Shown here: positions 51,860 to 60,164 of the stretch, in pieces | Layout: the number at the start of each line of letters is the position of its first letter | Numbering within the stretch: the stretch's first letter is position 1 | DNA from: Aquipseudomonas guryensis | GTDB taxonomy: Bacteria > Pseudomonadota > Gammaproteobacteria > Pseudomonadales > Pseudomonadaceae | Length of the DNA stretch: 64,000 bases | NCBI RefSeq assembly: GCF_014164785.1 | Contig: NZ_JACJFN010000001.1 | Location: 1,550,001-1,614,000, forward strand | Direction of reading: 5' to 3' | The notes under the pieces: model-generated | What the model saw: only the letters and a program-made list of their open reading frames with translations | Database searches by the model: none | Told to the model about the DNA's origin: nothing | Position numbers and translations under genes: made by a program

Positions 51860-53647
51860 ATGTTTTCACGCAACCGAACTGCCACCGTGCTGCTGAGCCT
51901 GGCCTTGCCCCTGGCCAGCCATGCAGCGCTGCCCGAAGAACAGATTGCCGCTTCGATCCACCCGGAGCTGGCCGAGCACACCAAGCACTTCGTGCAGAAG
52001 GTCTACCGGGTGGCCGACAACGTCTATTCGGCGGTCGGCTGGCAGCTCGGCAACGTGGCGATGATCGAGGCGCCGGAAGGGTTGATCATCGTCGATACCG
52101 GTGAAGCGGTCAGCGAGTCGCGCAAGATCATGGCCGAGTTCCGCAAGATCAGCGACAAGCCGGTCAAGGCCGTGGTCTACACCCACTTTCACCCGGACCA
52201 TATCAACGGCGTGAAGGCCTTCGTCACGGAAGAGCAGGTGCGCAGTGGCGAGGTGCAGATCATCGCCCACGAAACCCTGCTGGCCAATGTGGTGGCCCAG
52301 GGCGCGCTGGTCGGGCCGATTCTCTCGGTGCGCTCCGGCTACAGCTTCGGCGCCGGCCTGCCAGACAGTGACCGCGAGCAGATGAACGCCGGCATCGGGC
52401 CGCTGGCCAAGGTTGAGGCCTCGACCTTTATCGCGCCGACCCAAACCTTCAAGGACAAGCTCGACACCCGTATCGCCGGCCTGGACCTGCAGTTTTTGCA
52501 TGTGCCCAGCGAGGCTCCGGACGAGATCACCGTCTACCTGCCGGCCAACCGCGTGCTGATCAGCGCCGAGGTGGAGCAGGGGCCGACACTGCCGAATATC
52601 CACACCCTGCGCGGCACCAAGTTCCGCGACCCGGTGGTGTGGGTCGAGAGCCTGGACAAGCTGCGCGCCTATCAGGCCGAGCACATGGTGCCGCTGCATG
52701 GTCGCCCGGTCAGCGGCCAGGCGCAGGTCGAGGAAGTGCTGCGCATGACCCGCGATGGCATCGCCTATATCCACGACCAGAGCGTGCGCTGGATGAACAA
52801 GGGCCTGACCCCGGACGAGCTGGTCGAGAAGGTCAAACTGCCGCCGCACCTGGCCGGCTACACGCCCTACCTGCGCGAGTACTACGGCACGGTGAAGCAC
52901 AGCGTGCGGCAGATCTACAACGGCTACCTGGGCTGGTTTCAGGGTGACCCGGTGGCGCTCGACCCGCTGCCGCCCAAGCAGAAAGCCGAGCGCCTGATCG
53001 CCCTGATGGGCGGGCATGACAAGGTGCTGCTGGCTGCCGGCGAGGCCTATCTCAAGGGTGAACACCAGTGGGCTGCGGAGCTGGCCAGCTACGTCATCAG
53101 CCTGGACCCCGAAGATCAGCTGGCCCGCGACATCAAGGCGCGCAGCTTCCGCAAACTCGGCTACGCCAGCATGAACATCAACTGGCGCAACTGGTACCTG
53201 ATGAGCGCCATGGAGCTGGAAGGCAAGTTCGACAGTGACGAGGTGCAACAGCTGGCCCAGGACATGCGCAGCGCGTTCCTCTCCCCGGACATGCTGAAGA
53301 ACTTCCCGGCGAAGGTTTTCCTGCAGAACTGGATCACCCGCGTCGACCCGGACCAGGCCAATGATGTGCAGCTGACCCTGGGCTTCAGCTTCCCGGATAT
53401 CAACGAGGAATGGGCGCTGGAAGTGCGCCGCGGCGTGGTGCAATTGCATCAGGGCATCCCAGCGGGCACCACGCTCAAGCTGACCCTCGACAAAAGCTAC
53501 CTGGACACCGTGATGAGCGGCGAGAACGGCCTGCTCAAGGGCGCGCTGCTGGGCGATGTGAAGGTCGATGGCGATCTGCTGGAGATCAAGACCTTCCTCG
53601 GCTGCTTCGACTTCGCGGATGCGCCGATTGCTCTGACGGTGCGCTGA
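51860..53647 (+). CDS. Secreted alkyl sulfatase (SdsA1-like metallo-beta-lactamase fold)
   Basis: Zinc hydrolase that cleaves primary alkyl sulfates such as SDS. It has 595 residues from ATG 51860, with a signal peptide (LASHA/A). The metal motif THFHPDH is at 108-114. A dimerisation region and a C-terminal SCP2-like domain (about 470-595) for hydrophobic substrate follow. It is shorter than SdsA1 (about 650). A longer frame to 51761 has no homology and would overlap the LysR start. Confidence 0.92.
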   Translation: MFSRNRTATVLLSLALPLASHAALPEEQIAASIHPELAEHTKHFVQKVYRVADNVYSAVGWQLGNVAMIEAPEGLIIVDTGEAVSESRKIMAEFRKISDKPVKAVVYTHFHPDHINGVKAFVTEEQVRSGEVQIIAHETLLANVVAQGALVGPILSVRSGYSFGAGLPDSDREQMNAGIGPLAKVEASTFIAPTQTFKDKLDTRIAGLDLQFLHVPSEAPDEITVYLPANRVLISAEVEQGPTLPNIHTLRGTKFRDPVVWVESLDKLRAYQAEHMVPLHGRPVSGQAQVEEVLRMTRDGIAYIHDQSVRWMNKGLTPDELVEKVKLPPHLAGYTPYLREYYGTVKHSVRQIYNGYLGWFQGDPVALDPLPPKQKAERLIALMGGHDKVLLAAGEAYLKGEHQWAAELASYVISLDPEDQLARDIKARSFRKLGYASMNINWRNWYLMSAMELEGKFDSDEVQQLAQDMRSAFLSPDMLKNFPAKVFLQNWITRVDPDQANDVQLTLGFSFPDINEEWALEVRRGVVQLHQGIPAGTTLKLTLDKSYLDTVMSGENGLLKGALLGDVKVDGDLLEIKTFLGCFDFADAPIALTVR

Positions 53648-53746
53648 GCCACTGGCGCGCTCATCAAGCGGATGGCTGGCTGCCACGTCAACACCACGCG
53701 CTCTGGCCTTCACGCTCGGTGTTGCTCACTGGCCCACATGTAACGG

Positions 53747-53905
53747 TACGACACGCAAAGCGATAAGGATGAGCTGAGCAACCTGGCCAACGGCCCCGAT
53801 CAACAGCGCTGATCGAGCGCCTGAGTGACCGGCTGAATGCGCTGGGCGGGCGCGAGGTCGGTATTGCCGACGGTCGCGAGCATCGGGGTCGGGCTTTCGC
53901 TATAA
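53747..53905 (+). pseudogene. Possible frameshifted C-terminal remnant of an arylsulfatase
   Basis: In the 380-base gap after the alkylsulfatase one frame reads SDKDELSNLANGPDQQR and stops at 53810. An overlapping frame continues LIERLSDRLNALGGREVG. Together these resemble the C-terminal 'DPxELxNLA...LxxRLxALxxREIG' end of type I arylsulfatases. The remainder of the gene is missing. The call rests on pattern resemblance only. The rest of 53648-54030 shows no gene. Confidence 0.3.
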
Positions 53906-53982
53906 CGAGCAAGGGGGTGATGGGGGCTAAGAATAGCGAAAGGCGCGCGGGTGCGGTTGGGTGTGCGGTACCTGCGCATCAG

Positions 53983-54016
53983 CAGCCCTGACCTGTTGGC
54001 AGAAAAGTCAGGGCTG
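53983..54016. terminator. Hairpin downstream of the DUF5648 gene
   Basis: CAGCCCTGAC (53983-53992) and GTCAGGGCTG (54007-54016) are perfect complements 14 bases after the minus-strand stop. The T-run is in the loop, not after the stem, so a classical terminator is uncertain. Confidence 0.45.
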
Positions 54017-54030
54017 GTGATAGGACTGGC

Positions 54031-55032
54031 TCAGGGGTTGTACACGTAGCCTTCGACTTTCTCGTACTTGAAGCCGTTGATGCCCGTGCTGGAGTACACG
54101 ACGCTGTAGAAATGGTGCTTGGTCGTGGGGTTCCAGTAGCGGTGCAGGGCCGTCGCGTTGGGCACCTTGGCCGTGAACACGTTGGCTGCCGCGCCCGCAT
54201 AGGTATAACCGAATTTGCTGTAGGAGGCGTCGTCACGACCGATGGTGTAGAAGCTGTTGGCGATGCTGGCGTTGTAGTAACGATGCAGCACGGTCGTGCC
54301 GAACGCCGCACTGCTGGGCACCTGTGCGGCGATAGCGTTGTAGCTGTACTTGTACAGGGCCATGCCGGCGTCATCGCGCTTGGTGACATACAGGTTGTCA
54401 CCGGTCTTGCCGATGTAGTGGTGCAGGGCGACCTTGGTCAGCGGCTTGGTATTGAGGATTTTCCACAGATTGCCGGAGCCGGTGCCGCAGTTGGTGCTGC
54501 TGGAGGTCGCGCTAACCTCCCAGCCGCTAGGCAGGGTAGAGGCATTGCACACGCTCATCTGGCTCTGCCCTGCCGTGCTTTGCGCTTCGTACTGGGTGCG
54601 TTTGCTGCCGCTTGCCATGCCGCAATCACCTGACCCCGAGTAGCTTGTCTGGCGCGTGATGACCCAGCCGGTAGGTAGGGTGCGCGTGCAGGAGTTGAGC
54701 TTGGTTTGACCATAGCTGTTGGTGATTTGCCAGATCGTCTTGGGCGTGCCGCTGGAGCTGCCGCAGATGCCGCTGCCGGTGTAGCTACGTTCCTTGGTGT
54801 TGATCCAGCCGCTGGGTGTGGTGCGAATGCAGGTATCCAGCACGCTTTCCCCGGCCAGCCGGGTGTAGGTGTAGAGGTTGCCACCGCTGCAGGAGTTGGA
54901 GCGCTCCTGAATCTTGGTCATCACATAGCCGCTGGGTGCAGTCGAGCTGCAGGAGGTCGATGTAGTGGCGGCTTGCAGTTGGGTGCTGGAGAGGCTGATT
55001 AGTGCGGCAAGAATACAGAGGTACTTGTTCAT
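54031..55032 (-). CDS. Secreted repeat protein with C-terminal DUF5648-like domain
   Basis: 333 residues from ATG 55032, signal peptide cleaved near LQA/A. The N-terminal half is four repeats of about 45 residues, each with a CxxTxPSGWxxT-type start and spaced cysteines, probably small disulfide modules. The C-terminal 150 residues have three HRY(Y/W)N-type units (ALHHYIGKTGDNLY; VLHRYYNASIANSFYT; ALHRYWNPTTKHHFYS), the pattern of the DUF5648 lectin-like region found attached to secreted hydrolases. It is downstream of the RTX protease on the same strand. No enzyme motif. Confidence 0.75.
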   Translation of the reverse strand: MNKYLCILAALISLSSTQLQAATTSTSCSSTAPSGYVMTKIQERSNSCSGGNLYTYTRLAGESVLDTCIRTTPSGWINTKERSYTGSGICGSSSGTPKTIWQITNSYGQTKLNSCTRTLPTGWVITRQTSYSGSGDCGMASGSKRTQYEAQSTAGQSQMSVCNASTLPSGWEVSATSSSTNCGTGSGNLWKILNTKPLTKVALHHYIGKTGDNLYVTKRDDAGMALYKYSYNAIAAQVPSSAAFGTTVLHRYYNASIANSFYTIGRDDASYSKFGYTYAGAAANVFTAKVPNATALHRYWNPTTKHHFYSVVYSSTGINGFKYEKVEGYVYNP

Positions 55033-55132
55033 ACAGATCCTTTGCATGGGAGTCCTGGGTGGGCGGGGGATAGCCGCTCGAGTAGGGATTCTAGCCAAGG
55101 CCAGGGTGTTGCTGGATGTTTTGTTTAGCCAG

Positions 55133-55155
55133 GCGCCCCGGAGGCTCCGGGGCGC
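55133..55155 (-). terminator. Palindrome after the RTX protease gene
   Basis: GCGCCCCGGAG (55133-55143) and CTCCGGGGCGC (55145-55155) are perfect complements 17 bases after the stop. Very stable, but no T-run follows on the minus strand. It is probably a terminator or 3' stabiliser. Confidence 0.5.
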
Positions 55156-55172
55156 TGAGAGTCCGGCACCGA

Positions 55173-58100
55173 TCAGGCGACCAGGCTGCTGCTGTCCAGG
55201 CTGGCGACGCCGATCAGCTGGATTTCGAACTCGGCATCGGCATCGGCGTCCACGCTGCCGTAGAGCATGCCCCCCTCGAAGCGCAGCTGTGCGGTGGCAC
55301 TGCCCTCGGTGAAGGCGTCGGCGTTGATGAAGGCGAACGTTTCGGTCACCCCGACGGTGGTGCTGTCAGCGTCCAGTCCGGAGAAGTCGAGCAGGTCGCC
55401 CTCGGCGAACTTGAAGTCCTCGATCACGTCGCGCAGCGAGCCCAGGCCCAATTCGCTGAGGGCGTTGAAAATGAAACGGTCGAGCCCGCTGCCGCCGGTT
55501 AGTTGGTCAGCACCGCTGCCGCCGATCAGTATGTCGTTGCCCTGGCCGCCGTTGAGCTGGTCGTTGCCGGCATTGCCGCGCAGGGTGTTGGCCAGGCTGT
55601 TACCGGTGAGGCGGTCGTTGTAGTTGCTGCCCGTGAGGTTCTCGAAGTTGAGCACGGTGTCGCTGCCGGAGCTGCCCGTGGCCTGGGCACTGGTCAGGCC
55701 GAGGTTGAGGGTGATGCCGGCAGTGGCGGTGGAGTAGGACAAGGTGTCTTCGCCAGCGCCACCGTCGAGGCGGTTATTGCCGCTGCCTGCATGAATCGTG
55801 TTGTTCAGCGCATTACCGTTGCCGTTGGCGTTGCCGGTGGCCTGGATGCGCAGGTTTTCCAGGTTGGCACCGAGGTTGTAGGCGCTCAGGTAGCTGTAGA
55901 CGGTGTCACTGCCGCCACTGGCTAGGTCGGCATTGGTTTCGCTGACGATATCGCCACTGTTGTCGACGTAGTAACTGTCGTTGCCGTCGCCACCGATCAT
56001 GTTGTCGGCGCCGCCGCGGCCGTTGAGGATGTCGTTGCCGGTATCGCCGCTGAGTTTGTTGTTGGCGCTGTTGCCGAGCAGCTTGTCGTCGTACTTGCTG
56101 CCGCTGAGGTTCTCGAAGTTGCGCAGGGTGTCGCTGCCGGAGCCGCCCGTGGCCTGGCTGGTGGTCAGGTTCAGGTCGACGCTGACGCCTTGGCTGGCAT
56201 AGCGATAGGACAGCGTGTCGTTGCCGCTACTGCCGTCGAGCACGTTGTTGCCGGCGCCGGCATAGATGACATTGTTCAGCGTATTACCACTGCCATTGGC
56301 GTTGCCAGTGGCCATGATGCGTAGGTTTTCCAGGTTGCTACCGAGGGTGTAGGCACTCAGGTAGCTGAGGACGGTGTCGCTGCCGCCGGTGGTACGGTCG
56401 GCGTTGGTCTCGCTGACCACATCGCTGGTGTGATCGACATGGTAGCTGTCGTTGCCATCGCCACCGGTCATCTGGTCGGCGCCTGCGCCGCCGTCGAGGA
56501 TGTCGTTGCCCAGATCACCACTCAGTTTGTTGGCTGCCGCAGTACCGATCAGGTGGTCGTCATGCTGGCTGCCGTTGAGGTTCTCGAACGACAGCAGGGT
56601 GTCGTTGCCGGAGCCGCCGGTGTTTTGCGCACCACTCAGGGCCAGGCTGACGCTGACGCCTTGGCTGGCATAGCGATAGGACAGCGTGTCGTTGCCGCTG
56701 CTGCCATCCAGCACGTTGTCGCCGACGCCGGCGTGGATGAGGTTGTTCAGCGCATTGCCGCTGCCGTTGGCGCTGCCACTGGCCATGATGCGCAGGTTTT
56801 CCAGATTGGCGCCGAGGCTGTAGTCGGCCAGGTAGCTGAGGACGATGTCGGTACCGCCAATGGCGGCGTCGGCGTTGGCTTCACTAACGCTGTCGCCGCT
56901 GTCGTCGACATAGTAGGTGTCGTTGCCGTCACCGCCGATCATCTGGTCGGCACCGGCTCCACCGTCAAGTACGTCCTTGCCGGCGTCGCCGCCCAGCTTG
57001 TTGGCGTCAGCGTTACCGGAGAGTTTGTCGTCGTACTTGCTGCCGTAGAGATTTTCGAAGTTGCGCAGGGTATCGCTGCCGGAGCCGCCAGTGGTCTGGG
57101 CGCTGCTCAGGGCCAGGCTGGCTGTAACGCCTAGGCTGGCATAGCGATAGGAAAGGGTGTCGTTGCCGTCGCCGCCATTCAGGCTGTTGTTACCGGCGCC
57201 GGCGAAGAGGGTGTTGTCTAGCGCGTTGCCGCTGCCACTGGCGGTGCTGCTGCTCATCAGGCGCAGGGTTTCCAGGTTGGCACCGAGGCTGTAGGCGCTT
57301 AGGTAGCTGTAGATTGTGTCGCTACCGCCGAGGTTTCGGTCGGCTTCGCTCTCGCTAACCACGTCGCCGGTGTGGTCCACGTAGTAAGTGTCGTTGCCGT
57401 TGCCACCGGTCATGCGGTCGGCGCCGGCGCCACCGTTGAGCACATTATTCAGTGCGTTGCCGGTGAGTGTGTCGTTGTACTTGGAACCGGTGGCGTTCTC
57501 GATCTGCGCGCCGTAGGCAATGGCCAGGCAGTTATTGATGTAGGTGCTGCCGTTCCAGAAAGCCTTGCCAATGCTGCTGAAGCTGCCGGCGTTGAGGTTG
57601 AGGTTCACCGCACTGGCCTGGTTACTGCCATCGATGGTGTCGGTGCCGCCAGCGTCCCAGATGGTTTCGAACACACTGCTACCGGCATCCCACTTGTAGG
57701 TGTTGTTGCCGGTCTGCCAGTTCATGTTGGCGCCATACAGGTACTGGATGGCGGCGATATCCAGCAGCATTGGGCCTGTGGGCTCGAAGTAGTAGGGGTC
57801 GTTGTAGCTCATCACCGTGTAGCGCACATCGTCGTACTCGGTGCCGGCCAGCGTTTCGCCGCTCAGGAAGCTGGTTTCGAAGGGGTGCTTGAGGCCGAGG
57901 GCATGGCCGATCTCATGCACCAGTACGTGGTAGTCGAATTGTCCCGGCTGGGGATTAGTACTGGTGTAGGGATGAAGCCAGATATCGCCTGCCGAGGCCG
58001 TGGAACCGGGCAGATAGGCCCAGGCCGCCGCCTGGTCGTCCATCGCCAGATAGCCGCCGAAGCGCAGGGTGCCGACCTGGCTGCTGGTCTCGGTGACCTT

Positions 58101-58373
58101 GCTGAAGGTGATGTTGGCAACTGCACTCCACTCTGCCAGGGCGGCGGTGGCCGCACTCTGCTGCCCGGAGGTGAGCACGAAGTCGAATAGAGGTTCGTTG
58201 TCGGAGGAGTAGTTGCTGGCGAACTGGGAGCTGGAGTTCAGGAAACTGTAACTCAGCGTGACCCCGGAACCGGTGGTGCTGCCCCATTTGGTGCCATAGA
58301 TTAGGCTATCGATCTGGCTATCGTTGGACAGACCAACATAGGAAAAGGCGGTAGATCCGCTAGGGCTCGGCAT
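55173..58373 (-). CDS. RTX-type secreted metalloprotease (M10 serralysin-like) with four long repeats
   Basis: 1066 residues. The N-terminal metzincin domain carries the zinc motif HEIGHALGLKH (His153, Glu154, His157, His163) and the Met-turn VMSYN (Met188). Next come four tandem repeats of 157 residues, each with GGxGNDTYYVD-type RTX nonapeptides, a YxLGANLENLRxM segment and a second GNDTLSYRYA block. A serralysin C-terminal region follows (LDRFIFNALSELG; IEDFKFAEGDLLDFSG). There is no Sec signal, as expected for type I secretion. No T1SS genes or inhibitor are nearby. It is much longer than a classical serralysin (about 470). Confidence 0.93.
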   Translation of the reverse strand: MPSPSGSTAFSYVGLSNDSQIDSLIYGTKWGSTTGSGVTLSYSFLNSSSQFASNYSSDNEPLFDFVLTSGQQSAATAALAEWSAVANITFSKVTETSSQVGTLRFGGYLAMDDQAAAWAYLPGSTASAGDIWLHPYTSTNPQPGQFDYHVLVHEIGHALGLKHPFETSFLSGETLAGTEYDDVRYTVMSYNDPYYFEPTGPMLLDIAAIQYLYGANMNWQTGNNTYKWDAGSSVFETIWDAGGTDTIDGSNQASAVNLNLNAGSFSSIGKAFWNGSTYINNCLAIAYGAQIENATGSKYNDTLTGNALNNVLNGGAGADRMTGGNGNDTYYVDHTGDVVSESEADRNLGGSDTIYSYLSAYSLGANLETLRLMSSSTASGSGNALDNTLFAGAGNNSLNGGDGNDTLSYRYASLGVTASLALSSAQTTGGSGSDTLRNFENLYGSKYDDKLSGNADANKLGGDAGKDVLDGGAGADQMIGGDGNDTYYVDDSGDSVSEANADAAIGGTDIVLSYLADYSLGANLENLRIMASGSANGSGNALNNLIHAGVGDNVLDGSSGNDTLSYRYASQGVSVSLALSGAQNTGGSGNDTLLSFENLNGSQHDDHLIGTAAANKLSGDLGNDILDGGAGADQMTGGDGNDSYHVDHTSDVVSETNADRTTGGSDTVLSYLSAYTLGSNLENLRIMATGNANGSGNTLNNVIYAGAGNNVLDGSSGNDTLSYRYASQGVSVDLNLTTSQATGGSGSDTLRNFENLSGSKYDDKLLGNSANNKLSGDTGNDILNGRGGADNMIGGDGNDSYYVDNSGDIVSETNADLASGGSDTVYSYLSAYNLGANLENLRIQATGNANGNGNALNNTIHAGSGNNRLDGGAGEDTLSYSTATAGITLNLGLTSAQATGSSGSDTVLNFENLTGSNYNDRLTGNSLANTLRGNAGNDQLNGGQGNDILIGGSGADQLTGGSGLDRFIFNALSELGLGSLRDVIEDFKFAEGDLLDFSGLDADSTTVGVTETFAFINADAFTEGSATAQLRFEGGMLYGSVDADADAEFEIQLIGVASLDSSSLVA

Positions 58374-58662
58374 ACAGCATCACCATCCTGGCAACAGTAA
58401 AGTAAAGGAGGCAACGGCCTCCTAGATCGGGCGGCTAATTTAGGGGGCAATCCCGGTATTCTCAAGATGTTGCCGACAAATGTCCGTTTTTTGCACACGA
58501 CCTGCCTATTTAGGCTTTCTCGCGGCAGCGCATGCAGTGTCGTAATTGGCTTGTGCGCGGGGGCTGGGCTCACCTCTGGGCGGCTGTTGTTGCAGCCTTG
58601 TTCAGGGCACTTCCCGAGTTGAACGGGCTTGGCTCCTATGGAGCCTTGCGCCCAGTCGTGGG

Positions 58663-59046
58663 CTAACTCTGAACGTCGAGCTGGTAGAGCCGCTCGACAG
58701 GTTGGCCGGCACATTGGGTGCCATAGGTACTGCCATAGACCAGCACGTGGTAGCTTCCGGCAGTGGTAGGAGCCCCTTGAATCACCCCCTGCTTTTCTCT
58801 TTCCATATGGGTCAACTCCAGTCCCTCGGGCAGAGGCTTATCGGGAGCCACCAGCAGCTTGCTGAGGGGCGTGCTGGCGTTGAGCACACGATACGGCACT
58901 CCCACTGTTGCAGCGGGAAGCGCCTTCGGCATGATCTCCGGGTCAGGCCTCATGGCGCAGCCGACAATCACATTGCCAAACAGCAGAACCTCGCAACCTG
59001 CCAGCAGCACCGTGAGTCCAGCGATAAGGAGTGCCTTAAGCTTCAT
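58663..59046 (-). CDS. Small lipoprotein with a putative Ig-like (He_PIG-type) segment
   Basis: 127 residues from ATG 59046 (AAGGAA upstream). The lipobox LLAGC puts the lipidated Cys near residue 18. The C-terminal half (LPEGLELTHMEREKQGVIQGAPTTAGSYHVLVYG) follows the 'LPxGLxL...GxIxGTPTxAGxY' pattern of cadherin-like/Ig folds. Function unknown. The 289 bases between it and the RTX gene hold only a GGAGGC-AACG-GCCTCC hairpin (about 58408-58422). Confidence 0.75.
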   Translation of the reverse strand: MKLKALLIAGLTVLLAGCEVLLFGNVIVGCAMRPDPEIMPKALPAATVGVPYRVLNASTPLSKLLVAPDKPLPEGLELTHMEREKQGVIQGAPTTAGSYHVLVYGSTYGTQCAGQPVERLYQLDVQS

Positions 59047-59137
59047 GTTGTTCCTTTTGCCACAGTGGCGTTCATGGATGTCAGCAAACACGGCTTGTTG
59101 CAGGTGTGGGCTTAGCTATTTTCTTACAGGCATGAAA

Positions 59138-59158
59138 AAGCCGCGCGGTGCGCGGCTT
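59138..59158 (-). terminator. tRNA terminator left at the junction
   Basis: AAGCCGCGC (59138-59146) and GCGCGGCTT (59150-59158). Read on the minus strand the stem is followed by TTTTTC. It stands six bases after the CCA end of the tRNA fragment, so it is the original tRNA terminator. Confidence 0.85.
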
Positions 59159-59164
59159 TGAAGG

Positions 59165-59210
59165 TGGTGGGCCCACACGGACTCGAACCGTGGACCAAAG
59201 GATTATGAGT
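59165..59210 (-). tRNA. 3' half of a CAU tRNA (elongator tRNA-Met type), attachment-site remnant
   Basis: Read on the minus strand this 46-nt piece runs from the anticodon loop (CTCATAA, anticodon CAU at 59205-59207) through the variable loop, a perfect T-arm (CACGG-TTCGAGT-CCGTG) and TGGGCCC to ACCA. Everything 5' of the anticodon loop is replaced by foreign sequence, so it cannot be a working tRNA. This is the typical scar of a tRNA-targeting integrase. Confidence 0.88.
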
Positions 59211-59252
59211 TGCCTAGAAACGCTGCAAGCCCAGTGAAATCGGGCGTAGCTT
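59201..59252. repeat. att-like direct repeat, copy 1 (overlaps tRNA anticodon loop)
   Basis: The 52 bases starting GATTATGAGTTGCC match copy 2 at 61379-61430 at 48 of 52 positions; weaker similarity continues another 20 bases. The first ten bases are the tRNA crossover region. Confidence 0.85.
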
Positions 59253-59513
59253 AGCGCAGGTACAGTTAGCTGAAAGTAGCGCCGTAGAGAGGGTTGAGCG
59301 TAATTTAGCGAAATCTGTAAAAGCTGGGCACTGTACCGCCAGTGTACTGTTTTTTGTACCGCGAAACGGTCAGGTTTTGCTTTTCCATCGGGCTATGACC
59401 GCGCAGGTGCTTTTGATCGTGTTGCGGATCAGGCGTTGACGCGACAGCCCTCGATCAGTCCCAATCTGGAACTGATCGAGGCTCAGATTGGGAGTCGCTT
59501 GAGAGGAGGCAGC

Positions 59514-59819
59514 ATGTTGTTACCGGGAGCCGCAGAGCTGGAAATGACCCACAGCCAATGCTTGGAACTATTGGAGAGCGTCGAGGACACGATTGATTTT
59601 TTCGTCTCGGGTCTGACCTATCTGATTCATGCGGAAAGCCAGAAAGCCCAGCCGGATCTGCAATTGATCGCGCAGTGGGAGGCAATGGACAGCGAAGCCT
59701 TTGATCTGCAGTACAGGCTACCGGGGGCAACCGTAGAGACCTATCAGCAGGTGCTGGAAACCTACCGCCAACGCAGTCGCGAACTGCGTCTGGTGGTGGA
59801 TCGCTATATGGCCGCGTAG
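59514..59819 (+). CDS. Hypothetical protein upstream of hipBA
   Basis: 101 residues from ATG 59514, which has a very good GAGGAGG five bases upstream; a TTG at 59436 would extend it by 26. The product is acidic and helical (HSQCLELLESVEDTIDFFVSGLTYLIHAESQ), with no signal or known domain. It lies inside the att-bracketed segment. The 300 bases before it hold att and integrase-type sequence but no gene. Confidence 0.6.
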   Translation: MLLPGAAELEMTHSQCLELLESVEDTIDFFVSGLTYLIHAESQKAQPDLQLIAQWEAMDSEAFDLQYRLPGATVETYQQVLETYRQRSRELRLVVDRYMAA

Positions 59820-59871
59820 CGTCGGTTCTTGGGCTGAACAGCCTATTCGCTTTGATTTCTCCGTTAGTTCG

Positions 59872-59907
59872 GTATACGTTACATTTCATATAATTTGTTG
59901 CGTATAC
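59872..59907 (+). promoter_or_regulatory. hipBA promoter and paired GTATAC operator half-sites
   Basis: GTATAC at 59872-59877 and 59902-59907, centres 30 bases apart (three turns), flank a perfect -10 TATAAT (59889-59894). This fits autorepression by a HipB dimer pair. Transcription would begin near 59901, leaving a leader of only about 12 bases. Confidence 0.65.
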
Positions 59908-59912
59908 AGAAC

Positions 59913-60164
59913 ATGGACTATTCACTCATCACGCTGCGCCTTGGCGAGCAGCTTCGGCAGCGCCGTCTGAATCGCGGACTGACTCAGGCCGCGCTCGCTT
60001 CCCTGGCCGGCATCACCCGGCAAAAGGTTATTGCCATCGAGAAGGGCGACCTCTCGGTGGGGATGATGGCCTATGCACGAGTGCTGGCAGCCCTCGACTC
60101 TGAGCTCAATGTGGTGCCGGCAGCCATGCCCACTCTGGACGAAATCCACGGAGTATTCGACTGA
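59913..60164 (+). CDS. hipB: HipB-type antitoxin (XRE helix-turn-helix)
   Basis: 83 residues from ATG 59913. The XRE fold covers LRLGEQLRQRRLNRGLTQAALASLAGITRQKVIAIEKGD. It neutralises HipA and represses the operon. It has no obvious Shine-Dalgarno, and its mRNA is nearly leaderless if the -10 above is right. Its stop and the hipA start share one base (TGATG). Confidence 0.9.
   Translation: MDYSLITLRLGEQLRQRRLNRGLTQAALASLAGITRQKVIAIEKGDLSVGMMAYARVLAALDSELNVVPAAMPTLDEIHGVFD

Noticed and set aside
55503..57134. Regular direct repeats considered as a CRISPR or satellite array
   Set aside because: The period is 471 bases, in frame, and encodes RTX units; no spacer pattern.
59165..59210. Annotation as a functional tRNA gene
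   Set aside because: The 5' half (acceptor 5' strand, D-arm, anticodon stem 5' strand) is missing; upstream bases do not pair.
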